Part shown: positions 42,322 to 50,608 of the stretch, piece after piece
How positions within the stretch are numbered: the first letter of the stretch is position 1
Layout of the letters: the number at the start of each line of letters is the position of its first letter
NCBI RefSeq assembly: GCF_038002765.1
Contig: NZ_JBBODE010000002.1
Span: forward strand, 1,116,001 to 1,180,000
Origin: Peribacillus sp. FSL H8-0477
GTDB taxonomy: Bacteria; Bacillota; Bacilli; Bacillales; DSM-1321
Direction: 5' to 3'
Length of the DNA stretch: 64,000 nt
Program-made: the position numbers and the translations under genes
Notes under the pieces: model-generated
The model's database searches: none
The model's input: the letters and a program-made list of their open reading frames with translations, nothing else
Told to the model about the DNA's origin: nothing

Positions 42322-43404
42322 ATGACACAACTGAAATTTGCCTATTGGGTACCAAACGTAAGCGGGGGATTAGTCATATCAAGGCTGCCGCAAAGAACGG
42401 ACTGGAGTTTTGAAGCGAATAAGCGTTATGCACAAATAGCAGAGAAAAATGGTTTTGAATATGCATTATTGCAAACACGTTTTATAGCAAGTTATGGCGC
42501 AGAAAATCAACTAGAAGCCATTACACTAGCGTCTGCTTTAGCAAGTGTCACGGAAAAACTGCACCTTATATCGGCTGTTCATCCAGGATTATGGCATCCT
42601 GCAGTATATGCGAAGATGCTGGCAACACTCGATCATGTAAGTAACGGACGGGCAGCGGTTAATATCGTCAGCGGGTGGTTTAAAAAGGAATTTACAGGTT
42701 ATGGTGAGCACTGGCTTGATCATGATGAACGATACCGCCGTTCTGAAGAGTTTATCGATGTTCTTCGTTCACTTTGGAAAGAAGAAGAAACAACATATAA
42801 AGGTGATTTTTACCGAATCAATCAAGCTCCTTTTAAACCAAAACCAAAAGAGAGAGACGGTATTCCTATCTTTCAAGGAGGAAATTCAGAAGCAGCAAGA
42901 GCAATGGCTGCAAGAGTATCGGATTATTATTTTATGAACGGTAATACACTTGAAGGATTTAAAAAGCAGATAGATGATGTGAAAGCGAGGGCAGCAAAAG
43001 AGGGACGAGAGGTTAAGTTTGCTGCAAATGGCTTTGTAATCGTGAGAGATACGGAAGAAGAGGCAATTGAATTGCTGCGAGACATTATAAGTCATGGAGA
43101 TTCAAAGGCCGTTGAAGGCTTTAAAAACAGCGTGAAGGGTGCAGGGCAGTCAACCAAGGATAAAGACGGCATGTGGGCGGAGTCAACGCTCGAAGATCTC
43201 GTTCAATATAACGATGGATTTAAAACAGGATTGATTGGCACGGCTGAGCAAGTAGCGGATCGTATTATTGAACTTAAGAAACTAGGTATAGATTTAGTAT
43301 TAACCGGTTATTTCCATTACGAAGAAGACTTAGAACGCTTCGGGCAAGATGTAATCCCCTTAGTCCGCAAAAAAGAAGCAGCACTAACAGTATCTCTCGT
43401 TTAA
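42322..43404 (+). CDS. sfnG: FMNH2-dependent dimethylsulfone monooxygenase
   Basis: 360 residues, luciferase-like monooxygenase. The start FAYWVPNVSGGLVIS, then IASYGAENQ, VNIVSGWFKKEF, WLDHDERYRRSEEFI, IFQGGNSEAARAMAARVSDYYFMNGN and VLTGYFHYEED fit SfnG, which oxidises dimethylsulfone to methanesulfinate for sulfur supply. A longer frame starts within the riboswitch, but AAAGGAGGAAAAGGAG precedes ATG 42322. Under direct S-box control. No flavin reductase gene is adjacent. Confidence 0.92.
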   Translation: MTQLKFAYWVPNVSGGLVISRLPQRTDWSFEANKRYAQIAEKNGFEYALLQTRFIASYGAENQLEAITLASALASVTEKLHLISAVHPGLWHPAVYAKMLATLDHVSNGRAAVNIVSGWFKKEFTGYGEHWLDHDERYRRSEEFIDVLRSLWKEEETTYKGDFYRINQAPFKPKPKERDGIPIFQGGNSEAARAMAARVSDYYFMNGNTLEGFKKQIDDVKARAAKEGREVKFAANGFVIVRDTEEEAIELLRDIISHGDSKAVEGFKNSVKGAGQSTKDKDGMWAESTLEDLVQYNDGFKTGLIGTAEQVADRIIELKKLGIDLVLTGYFHYEEDLERFGQDVIPLVRKKEAALTVSLV

Positions 43405-43415
43405 ACCATTCTTCC

Positions 43416-43450
43416 ATCCATACCCCATTGGGATATGGATTTTTTTTTAG
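43416..43450 (+). terminator. Terminator of sfnG
   Basis: ATCCATACCCC/GGGATATGGAT with a short loop, then TTTTTTTTT. Confidence 0.88.
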
Positions 43451-43620
43451 TAGCTGAAACCCTCTATACGCCTCTTATTTATCAGAATTTACAGTCTATT
43501 TGTAAAATTTAAACATTGTCATTGTTTACATTTTTAATTACTATCTTTATAAAATATTTTATTGGAGGAGGAATGCTCGAATCGTCGTTTTATAACAAAA
43601 ATAGAAGGGGGTAATGGGTA

Positions 43621-44439
43621 ATGAAAAATATGAAGATACACGCTATTGTTTTCATGCTAGTTGTACTTACAGAATATATAGGCATACATAAGTTTGATCT
43701 TGGAATAGGGGTATTGGCATTATTTCCGATGCTTTATGCTATGGTACTCGGAGCCATTATCAGCTGGCCGTCGTTAAAGCTGCTAAAGAAACAGGAAATG
43801 AAGAGGGCTGCCTATGTCTTAGAAATTGCTTTCTTATTATTTGTGGCTAAATTAGGGACGATGATGGGTCCGTCTTTATCTCAACTTGCGGATGCCGGTC
43901 TGCCTTTGTTGTTTCAGGAAATGGGACATTTCCTCGGAACTATTGCTGTAGGCTTGCCGATCGCCCTTTTAATTGGGATGAAACGCGAAGCGATTGGCGC
44001 CACCTTTTCTATTGATCGTGAACCCAATCTTGCTATTATTGCTGAAAAATATGGTGCTGATTCGCCGGAATCAAGAGGAGCGCTTGGTGTCTATGTTTGT
44101 GGGACATTATTTGGTTCCATCTATTTAGCCTTACTGGCTGGATTCCTAGGAAACCTTGGGATCTTTCATCCGATTTCCTTAGCCATGGGAGCGGGTGTCG
44201 GTTCAGGAAGCATGATGGCTGCTGCGACTGGGGCACTAGCTGTTGTATTCCCAAAAGATGCAGAACAAATTGCCTTATTTGCAGGTGCAGCTAATATTAT
44301 GACCATCATCATTGGGACGTATGTATGTATCTTTTTCTCTCTTCCTGTTACAGCTAAACTCTACGATAAGTTTGAACCGATTTTGGGAAGATGGAGCAAA
44401 AGTAAACCAACAGCGAAGAGTGAGGGGAAATCAATATGA
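43621..44439 (+). CDS. DUF3100 membrane protein, putative transporter subunit
   Basis: 272 residues, about seven to eight hydrophobic helices. GVGSGSMMAAATGAL and FAGAANIMTIIIGTYVCIFFSLP are the small-residue-rich helices that mark this family, as I recall it. A cytoplasmic loop contains REPNLAIIAEKYGADSPESRGALG. Overlaps the next gene by 4 nt (ATGA), so the two products probably form one complex. Substrate unknown. Confidence 0.82.
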   Translation: MKNMKIHAIVFMLVVLTEYIGIHKFDLGIGVLALFPMLYAMVLGAIISWPSLKLLKKQEMKRAAYVLEIAFLLFVAKLGTMMGPSLSQLADAGLPLLFQEMGHFLGTIAVGLPIALLIGMKREAIGATFSIDREPNLAIIAEKYGADSPESRGALGVYVCGTLFGSIYLALLAGFLGNLGIFHPISLAMGAGVGSGSMMAAATGALAVVFPKDAEQIALFAGAANIMTIIIGTYVCIFFSLPVTAKLYDKFEPILGRWSKSKPTAKSEGKSI

Positions 44440-44879
44440 AACAAAAAATAGGAATCATTTTTATCATTGGTATAATCGCCTTATTGGGTAACTGGGTAGG
44501 GTATGGAATACCTCCGCAGGATGCACTCGCAGGTATGCTTATCGTGATTGCCGTTACTGCTGCTGGACTGGCTATTACAACCTTCTTACCGCTGAAGCTG
44601 CCAGCAGTTGTCTGGATTTCGCTGCTGGCTTTATTGGTTACATCCCCAATTTTTCCAGGGCATGAATCGTTGGCTCAAGCAACTGGAAAGATTGAATTTA
44701 TGGCGCTTGCCACACCAATTCTCGCTTATGCTGGTCTCTCTTTTGGCAAGGATATTCAAGAATTTAAGAAGCTGGGCTGGAGAATTGTGGTCATCTCACT
44801 GGTTGTTTATACAGGTACCTTCTTATTTGCAACCATTTTTGCTGAAATTACCTTTAAACTAACAGGAAAATTCCATTAA
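44436..44879 (+). CDS. Small membrane partner of the DUF3100 protein
   Basis: 147 residues with four hydrophobic helices; the segment LATPILAYAGLSFGKDIQEFKKLGWRIVVISLVVYTGTF looks like half of a carrier core with a re-entrant region. Translationally coupled to the DUF3100 gene. I do not recognise its family by name; a two-subunit carrier is the natural reading. Confidence 0.78.
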   Translation: MKQKIGIIFIIGIIALLGNWVGYGIPPQDALAGMLIVIAVTAAGLAITTFLPLKLPAVVWISLLALLVTSPIFPGHESLAQATGKIEFMALATPILAYAGLSFGKDIQEFKKLGWRIVVISLVVYTGTFLFATIFAEITFKLTGKFH

Positions 44880-45010
44880 TAGTTACGAAAGAAATTTGCT
44901 GTTAAGAAGAAAGATAGGAAAAGGGATAAACCAACTCGTCTTCCTGTACATGATTTCAACTAACGTGTATACTTTACTCAATTAACGCAGAGAATAATTG
45001 GGGTGAAGAG

Positions 45011-45376
45011 TTGGGACATTTATATGGAAAAACGTTTAATTGTGAAAAAGAATTGACCTTGTCGATCATTGGAGGCAAGTGGAAAATGCTTATCCTGTGG
45101 CATTTGGGAAGAGAAGGCACCAAGCGCTTTGGCGAATTAAAAAAAATGATACCTGGTATTACTCAGCGGATGCTTGCCAGCCAATTGCGCGAACTAGAAG
45201 ATGATTTAATCCTTCATCGGGAGGTTTATCCTGTTGTCCCTCCAAAGGTTGAATATTCACTAACTGAGCGCGGTGAAACGTTAATGCCTATTTTGGAAGC
45301 GATGTATAATTGGGGTAAAGAGTATATGGACACTACTTCCGTTGACAAAGTGGTTGAAATATTAGAAAGTCATTAG
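45011..45376 (+). CDS. hxlR: HxlR-type transcriptional activator of the RuMP genes
   Basis: 121 residues, winged helix of the HxlR/DUF24 family. The N-terminus [25 protein letters not shown] and [17 protein letters not shown] are nearly the B. subtilis HxlR sequence as I recall it, including the Cys that senses formaldehyde. TTG start with GGGGTGAAG. 129 nt upstream of hxlA in the same direction, as in B. subtilis. Confidence 0.94.
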   Translation: MGHLYGKTFNCEKELTLSIIGGKWKMLILWHLGREGTKRFGELKKMIPGITQRMLASQLRELEDDLILHREVYPVVPPKVEYSLTERGETLMPILEAMYNWGKEYMDTTSVDKVVEILESH

Positions 45377-45396
45377 ATATTATTTTTGCTTAGTAT

Positions 45397-45424
45397 ACTT
45401 TTTCGCACTATATGCGGAAAAAGT
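45397..45424 (+). promoter_or_regulatory. Palindrome between hxlR and hxlA
   Basis: ACTTTTTCGCA (45397-45407) and TGCGGAAAAAGT (45413-45424) are an inverted repeat with one inserted base and a 5-nt centre. It lacks a U-tract, so it is more likely a binding site for HxlR than a terminator. Confidence 0.45.
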
Positions 45425-45505
45425 GCGTACTTCTCATCACTTGTATATTGATTTAGAATGACATTAACAACATGAAAGATAAAATCCATAAGGGGAGTGA
45501 ATAGA

Positions 45506-46150
45506 TTGGAATTACAATTAGCAATAGATCTTGTAAATACAGAAGAAGCAATTAAAATCGTGGAAGAGGTTGCTGAATTTATTGATATCGTAGAAATTGG
45601 AACACCAGTCATTATTAATGAAGGACTAAGAGCGGTTAAAGAAATGAAAACTGCTTTTCCTTCATTAAAAGTACTTGCTGATTTAAAAGTGATGGATGCA
45701 GGCGGCTATGAGGTAATGAAAGCATCAGAAGCAGGAGCTGATATTGTTACAATATTAGGGGCTACAGATGATGCAACTATTACTGGAGCTGTGGAAGAAG
45801 CAAAAAAACATGGCAGTAAGATTTTAATTGATATGATAAATGTAAAAGACATCGCACAACGTGCACAAGAAATTGATGCACTTGGAGTCGATTATATTTG
45901 TGTTCATACTGGTTATGACCTTCAAGCAGAAGGTGAAAATTCATTTGAACAGCTTCGCACCATTAAAAAAGTTGTAAAACACGCTAAGACTGCTGTAGCA
46001 GGTGGAATTAAACTTGATACCTTGGCTGAAGTACTTGCTGCTGAGCCAGATTTAGTGATTGTAGGCGGCGGTATTACGGGTGTGGATGATAAAAAAGCGG
46101 TAGCTGCTCAAATGCAGCAAATGGTGAAGCAGGCTTCCGTTAAAGCATGA
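45506..46150 (+). CDS. hxlA: 3-hexulose-6-phosphate synthase
   Basis: 214 residues, orotidine-decarboxylase-type barrel. Condenses formaldehyde with ribulose 5-phosphate. MELQLAIDLVN, VLADLKVMDAGGYEV (the DxKxxD-type catalytic motif), VDYICVHTGYDLQA and VAGGIKLDTL are diagnostic. The GTG at 45497 overlaps the ribosome site, so TTG 45506 is the start and gives the family N-terminus. Confidence 0.95.
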   Translation: MELQLAIDLVNTEEAIKIVEEVAEFIDIVEIGTPVIINEGLRAVKEMKTAFPSLKVLADLKVMDAGGYEVMKASEAGADIVTILGATDDATITGAVEEAKKHGSKILIDMINVKDIAQRAQEIDALGVDYICVHTGYDLQAEGENSFEQLRTIKKVVKHAKTAVAGGIKLDTLAEVLAAEPDLVIVGGGITGVDDKKAVAAQMQQMVKQASVKA

Positions 46151-46704
46151 ACACAGTTGATTACACCAAAGTGATTGTAAATGAACTTGAGCAGACTTTG
46201 GCTAAGGTTTCTGCTGATGAGTTAGATCAACTTGTCAATGCAGTCCTGAGGGCAGAAAAAGTCTTTGTAGCTGGTGCTGGCCGCTCGGGGTTCATGGCGA
46301 AATCCTTTGCCATGCGCTTGATGCATATGGGTGTACAAGCCTATGTTGTAGGAGAAACAATTACACCTGGAATCGGAAAAGCTGATCTTCTGATTGCAGG
46401 CTCTGGTTCTGGCACGACAAAAAGCTTAATCGCGATGGCTGAAAAAGCTAAAAGCCTTGAAGCTATCTGTACAGCAATCACTATTAATGCTGATTCCAAA
46501 TTAGCAAACATATGTGATATTACTGTTCAGATTCCCGCCAAGCCAAAAGACAGTGAAAGTAATCAGTATCAATCGATCCAGCCCATGGGATCTTTGTTTG
46601 AACAAAGCCTTTTGCTGATCTATGATGCAGTCATCTTAGCGCTCATGGATAAAAAGGAACTCAATGGACAAACCATGTATGGGCAGCATGCGAACTTGGA
46701 ATGA
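46147..46704 (+). CDS. hxlB: 6-phospho-3-hexuloisomerase
   Basis: 185 residues, SIS domain with FVAGAGRSGFMAKSFAMRLMHMG and SGSGTTKSLIAMAEKAK. Converts hexulose 6-phosphate to fructose 6-phosphate. Overlaps hxlA by 4 nt. The pair detoxifies formaldehyde through the ribulose monophosphate route. Confidence 0.95.
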   Translation: MNTVDYTKVIVNELEQTLAKVSADELDQLVNAVLRAEKVFVAGAGRSGFMAKSFAMRLMHMGVQAYVVGETITPGIGKADLLIAGSGSGTTKSLIAMAEKAKSLEAICTAITINADSKLANICDITVQIPAKPKDSESNQYQSIQPMGSLFEQSLLLIYDAVILALMDKKELNGQTMYGQHANLE

Positions 46705-46717
46705 AAAATCAAAAATT

Positions 46718-46748
46718 CCCTCTGTATTTTTATACAGGGGGTTTTTTG
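46718..46748 (+). terminator. Terminator of hxlAB
   Basis: CCCTCTGTAT/ATACAGGGGG with one G-U pair, 4-nt loop, T6. Confidence 0.9.
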
Positions 46749-46815
46749 TCGTTAAAACGTGTGTATAGGACAAACCTGGATGTGGGGAACATGTAAACAA
46801 GGAGGCGATAACTAA

Positions 46816-46908
46816 ATGGAAACCATTGAAATTTTGTCCTTGATGATCAGCTTTGGGATGTTTGTGATCGCGATACTCCAGTTTCATGACGATGATAAAA
46901 AATTCTAA
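46816..46908 (+). CDS. Putative holin-like toxin (type I toxin family)
   Basis: 30 residues: one hydrophobic helix (ILSLMISFGMFVIAILQF) preceded by an acidic start and followed by a charged tail DDDKKF, the layout of the Hol_Tox (PF16935) family related to TxpA/BsrG-type toxins. AAGGAGG lies 10 nt before the ATG, and a terminator follows. Such toxins are normally held down by an antisense RNA from the opposite strand; a weak minus-strand promoter (TTGTAA-16-TAGATT) can be seen near 47000-46970, but the antitoxin is not proven. Confidence 0.78.
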   Translation: METIEILSLMISFGMFVIAILQFHDDDKKF

Positions 46909-46923
46909 TTCATTAAAAGAGTG

Positions 46924-46955
46924 AAGCGGGAGAGGAATAATACCCGCTTTTTTTA
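46924..46955 (+). terminator. Terminator of the toxin gene
   Basis: AAGCGGG/CCCGCTT with a 12-nt loop, then TTTTT. Confidence 0.82.
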
Positions 46956-47043
46956 TAGTTGTTCGTACGACTATATACAAATCTATCAGATTCCCATATA
47001 GTTACAATAGGGAAAAGAAATAGATACATAGGGGGGATTTTAG

Positions 47044-47946
47044 ATTAATCATTTCTTATTTAATATTCCAGGTAATAATAGCTGGAAGAGATACCTGCTG
47101 TCTTCAGTTATTATAATTGCTTCTATATTTGCAGGTAGTTTTCTTTATTTAATTCTAGGTTTTCTTTATTCGACAATGAGTGGAAGCGATGCTCATCTCG
47201 ATCTGGAAACAGGTGAAATAGTGGGGATGGACCCTACCATTGACTTGTTATTCTTAAATTTACTTTATGTCTTTTGGTTTTTAGGCATCTGGTTTTCTAT
47301 TAGGGTTGTTCATAAACGTAAACTTAGAACACTTGTTACCGGAGCCACACGAATTCAGTGGAAACAAATCTTTAGTGGATTCGGGCTTTTCTTTGCACTT
47401 TTAATGATGCTTCAATTCATTTATTTCGTTTTGTTTCCTGAGCATTATATTTGGAACGATTTTGATGGTTCTAAATTTCTTTTCCTTTTTATCGTCGTTT
47501 TACTTTTAACACCGATTCAAACCACTGTCGAAGAATTAATCTTTAGAGGCTTCTTATTACAATGGATTGCAAAACTGAGCAGAAACCCAGTTATCCTGTC
47601 AATCATCATGGCAATCATATTTGGTTCCTTACATTTTGCTAATCCAGAAATGGAGCGTTCCGCAATGTGGGTGGGGCTGGACTATGTATTTGTTGGCTTT
47701 ATGCTGACGTTTATCGCTGTGAAAGTTGGCAGTTCTGAGCTATCGATAGGGGCACATGCAGCGAATAATATGTTCCTTTTTTGGTTCTTAGCTGATGCTG
47801 ATTCGGTTGGCGGTTCTGTTCCTGCCCTATTTACGGTTGCCGGGAATAACCCTGCTGTCTCATTTTTTATGGACGTCGTTTTATTTCTCGTATTTTATTT
47901 AGTAGTCACAAAAAAATTTAAACCTTCTGCTAACAAATTTGTATAA
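47044..47946 (+). CDS. CPBP-family intramembrane metalloprotease with an apparent ATT start
   Basis: 300 residues from ATT 47044. Motifs of the Abi/CPBP family: EELIFRGFLLQW, FGSLHFANPEMER and GAHAANNMFLFW. An ATG-initiated frame starts at 47176, but the 44 codons before it encode the usual CPBP N-terminus (FNIPGNNSWKRYLLS and a first membrane helix), with a stop at 47041 and GGGGGG at 47031-47036. No ATG, GTG or TTG is available there, so ATT seems to be the start. Likely roles include prenyl-protein-type proteolysis or self-immunity; not specified by context. Confidence 0.85.
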   Translation: MNHFLFNIPGNNSWKRYLLSSVIIIASIFAGSFLYLILGFLYSTMSGSDAHLDLETGEIVGMDPTIDLLFLNLLYVFWFLGIWFSIRVVHKRKLRTLVTGATRIQWKQIFSGFGLFFALLMMLQFIYFVLFPEHYIWNDFDGSKFLFLFIVVLLLTPIQTTVEELIFRGFLLQWIAKLSRNPVILSIIMAIIFGSLHFANPEMERSAMWVGLDYVFVGFMLTFIAVKVGSSELSIGAHAANNMFLFWFLADADSVGGSVPALFTVAGNNPAVSFFMDVVLFLVFYLVVTKKFKPSANKFV

Positions 47947-47988
47947 AAAAATGACCATCCCCTCATGTAGAGTGGATGGTCATTTTTT
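47946..47988. terminator. Bidirectional terminator
   Basis: Perfect 15-bp stem AAAAAATGACCATCC/GGATGGTCATTTTTT between convergent genes. Confidence 0.93.
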
Positions 47989-47992
47989 ATAA

Positions 47993-49378
47993 TTATATCT
48001 TTTTCTTCATCCAGAGTGGATAAATTAGTAATCCGAAGACAAATAATCCGATTCCAAGTAAGAATGTAGTCATATTAGCCGTACCAGTTTTAATGACCCA
48101 AATCGAATAGAATAGAGCAATTACGGTAATGACACCGTCGATTTTCCTTGCTCTTTTCGTTAAGTCATAGGTGTCACCCGTGATAACGAGTTTAAGCTGG
48201 TATACAGCAGAAACTAGGTATGGAATTAAGTACGCTAATGTCGCAATTGTCATTGAAAACTTATAGGCTTGAGTAACAGTTGCCGAGATCGTCGAGAATA
48301 AAAACAGTTGTGTCATAATGTTCGTTAAGGTCATAGAGCGAATGGGTGTGCCATTTTTGTTAGTTTTAGCGAAAAAGGCTGGAAATAAATTTACCTTTGC
48401 CGCTTGATAAGGTACTTCGGAGCTGACAACAATCCAACCGATTGCTGAGCCAAGTAAAGAGATAATCGCTAAACCAGACATCAGGTAACTGCCGCCGCTG
48501 CCAATCACCTGCTCTAACGCATCTGCAAGTGGTTTTTGTGAACCGCGTAACTCTTCTTGAGATAAAGCTCCCATTGTTAAGAGGGTAATACCCATATAGA
48601 TGATTAGAGATACAATCAGACCGATAATTGTTGCCTTTTTAACATCATTTTGTGATTTAGCCCGGTTTGATAGCATAACAGCTGCTTCAATCCCGATAAA
48701 CGCCCATAGCGTAGAGATTGCTGCTGAATTAATTTGACCGCCTAGTGACAAGGGATTGCCGGAAGGGTCGATATATTCAGCGCTTCCGCCAAGGTTAGAA
48801 GCATCAAAGATAAATAGTGCTGCAATAATAAAGAAGGCGAATCCTAACACTTTTGTTATCGTTGCTGCTAAATTGAGCTTACCAGCACTGTTAAAGCTTC
48901 TGGATAAAATTAATTGAATACCCCATAGAGCTGCAGAACAAATGATGAAGGTAATTCCTTTACCGACTTCCACTGAGTAGTTTCCAATAGTAAACCAAAT
49001 TTTATTACTTTGCATAACTGGGAAAAAGGTTGTTAGGTACCCGGCAAATGAAATGATTACCGAAGCAGTAGCAGCCCAGTTTGCTGCCCAATATCCCCAA
49101 GCCATACTATATCCCGCAATCCGTCCGGTTTTTGGTGAAGAAAACATATCCTGTGCATAGCTTTGAGGTCCAGCTTTCAATTCGGGCTTGCGTACGGCTA
49201 AATTCCCGAAGACTAAAGCGATAAATAATACCCCGATGCCAGTTACTGCCCAAGCAAGTGTTGAACCAAGTGGACTTGAATCAACGGCTAAAGTTGCTGG
49301 AAGTATGAAAATCCCGCTTCCGACCATATTTCCTATTACGAATGTGGTTAGTATCCACAATCCCCATTTCTTATCCAT
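47993..49378 (-). CDS. APC-superfamily amino acid antiporter/permease (ArcD-like)
   Basis: 461 residues, about 12 helices. The first helix has FVIGNMVGSGIFILPA, the backbone-binding GSGIF motif of APC transporters; helix 6 reads LWAFIGIEAAVMLSNRAK. The pattern is closest to the basic amino acid/polyamine antiporter branch (2.A.3.2). Exact substrate cannot be set. Monocistronic, divergent from dppA. Confidence 0.88.
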   Translation of the reverse strand: MDKKWGLWILTTFVIGNMVGSGIFILPATLAVDSSPLGSTLAWAVTGIGVLFIALVFGNLAVRKPELKAGPQSYAQDMFSSPKTGRIAGYSMAWGYWAANWAATASVIISFAGYLTTFFPVMQSNKIWFTIGNYSVEVGKGITFIICSAALWGIQLILSRSFNSAGKLNLAATITKVLGFAFFIIAALFIFDASNLGGSAEYIDPSGNPLSLGGQINSAAISTLWAFIGIEAAVMLSNRAKSQNDVKKATIIGLIVSLIIYMGITLLTMGALSQEELRGSQKPLADALEQVIGSGGSYLMSGLAIISLLGSAIGWIVVSSEVPYQAAKVNLFPAFFAKTNKNGTPIRSMTLTNIMTQLFLFSTISATVTQAYKFSMTIATLAYLIPYLVSAVYQLKLVITGDTYDLTKRARKIDGVITVIALFYSIWVIKTGTANMTTFLLGIGLFVFGLLIYPLWMKKKI

Positions 49379-49770
49379 CTTAATCTACCTTTCTAGTGAA
49401 TCATTTTTTTGAAAGTCCTATGTGTTTTTACTTATAAGAAGCTGTGGAATCCTGCAAATGTATTAGTTAAAAATAATGTAGTCATATGATATATAGCCTG
49501 TGAAAAATTTAAATAACTACCTTAATACTTTGTCAGTATAATACAACATTTTAGTCTGGTAAAGTGGTAAATAACTAAAACATCAAAGTAAAATAAATGA
49601 AAATCATCGCAATAGTAAGAAAATTTAGTTTCAACACAGGTTTTCTGATAGCCTAGTATAATTTAAATTGATAAATAATTAAGAATAGTATGTATAATTA
49701 GATTGAAAAAAATTCCTTTTTGAAATATAATTTATAGAATATTTAAAAACTTCCAACAGGAGGAACTATC
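49379..49770 (+). promoter_or_regulatory. Upstream region of the dpp operon
   Basis: 392 bp without a gene. TTGAAA (49703-49708) with a 17-nt spacer and TATAAT (49726-49731) is a strong promoter 40 nt before dppA. In B. subtilis dpp is repressed by CodY and AbrB; the nearest CodY-like match I see (GGTTTTCTGATAG near 49640) is poor. Confidence 0.6.
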
Positions 49771-50595
49771 ATGAAATTATTTATATCTGTGGATATGGAA
49801 GGGATTACGGGTTTAGTAGATTATACCCAAGTTGATTCTGGGAAGCATAATTATGAACGAAGTCGAATTATTATGACAGATGAGGCAAATGCTGTGGTCG
49901 AGTCAGCTTTCAAGTCGGGCTGCAAGGAAGTGTTTGTAAATGATAGTCATTCCAAAATGAACAATTTGCTTATTGAGAGGTTTCATCCAGAAACACAAGT
50001 GATTACAGGAGATGTTAAGCCCTATTCTATGGTACAAGGCCTTGAGTCCTCCTTCACAGGAGCGATTTTTACCGGGTATCATGCCAGAGCTTCCGTACCG
50101 GGAGTTATGTCACACTCGATGATTTTTGGAGTAAGAAATATGTACATAAATGATGTAACCATCGGAGAATTAGGATTTAATGCGTACGTTGCCGGTCATT
50201 ATGGCGTTCCAATCTTAATGGTAGCGGGAGACGACCGTGCCGCCTTAGAAGCAGAACAGCTTATTCCTCATATCACGACAGCCATAGTGAAGAAAACGAT
50301 TTCCCGTTCCGCCGTCACGACACTCACCCCAGCTAAAGCTCAAGATCTTTTAAAGGAAAAAACAGCGCTCGCTTTAAAGAATTCAGACAAGGTAAAACCT
50401 CTTATTCCTCCGAACGATCCACTTTTAGCGATCGAATTTGCTAATTATGGCCAAGCTGAATGGGCAAACTTAATGCCCGGAACAGAATTGGTACCTGGAA
50501 CAACCACTGTTCGTTTTCAGGCAAAAGATATTTTAGAAGCATACCAGGCCATGCTTGTCATGACAGAATTAGCGATGAAGACGACATTTTGCTAG
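49771..50595 (+). CDS. dppA: D-aminopeptidase (peptidase family M55)
   Basis: 274 residues. FISVDMEGITGL carries the metal-binding Asp8/Glu10, with NDSHSKMNN and GYHARASVPGVMSHS providing the His ligands. Cleaves N-terminal D-amino acids, for example D-Ala-D-Ala. ATG follows AGGAGG. First gene of the dpp-ykf operon. Confidence 0.95.
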   Translation: MKLFISVDMEGITGLVDYTQVDSGKHNYERSRIIMTDEANAVVESAFKSGCKEVFVNDSHSKMNNLLIERFHPETQVITGDVKPYSMVQGLESSFTGAIFTGYHARASVPGVMSHSMIFGVRNMYINDVTIGELGFNAYVAGHYGVPILMVAGDDRAALEAEQLIPHITTAIVKKTISRSAVTTLTPAKAQDLLKEKTALALKNSDKVKPLIPPNDPLLAIEFANYGQAEWANLMPGTELVPGTTTVRFQAKDILEAYQAMLVMTELAMKTTFC

Positions 50596-50608
50596 GGAGG
50601 ATTAGCGT

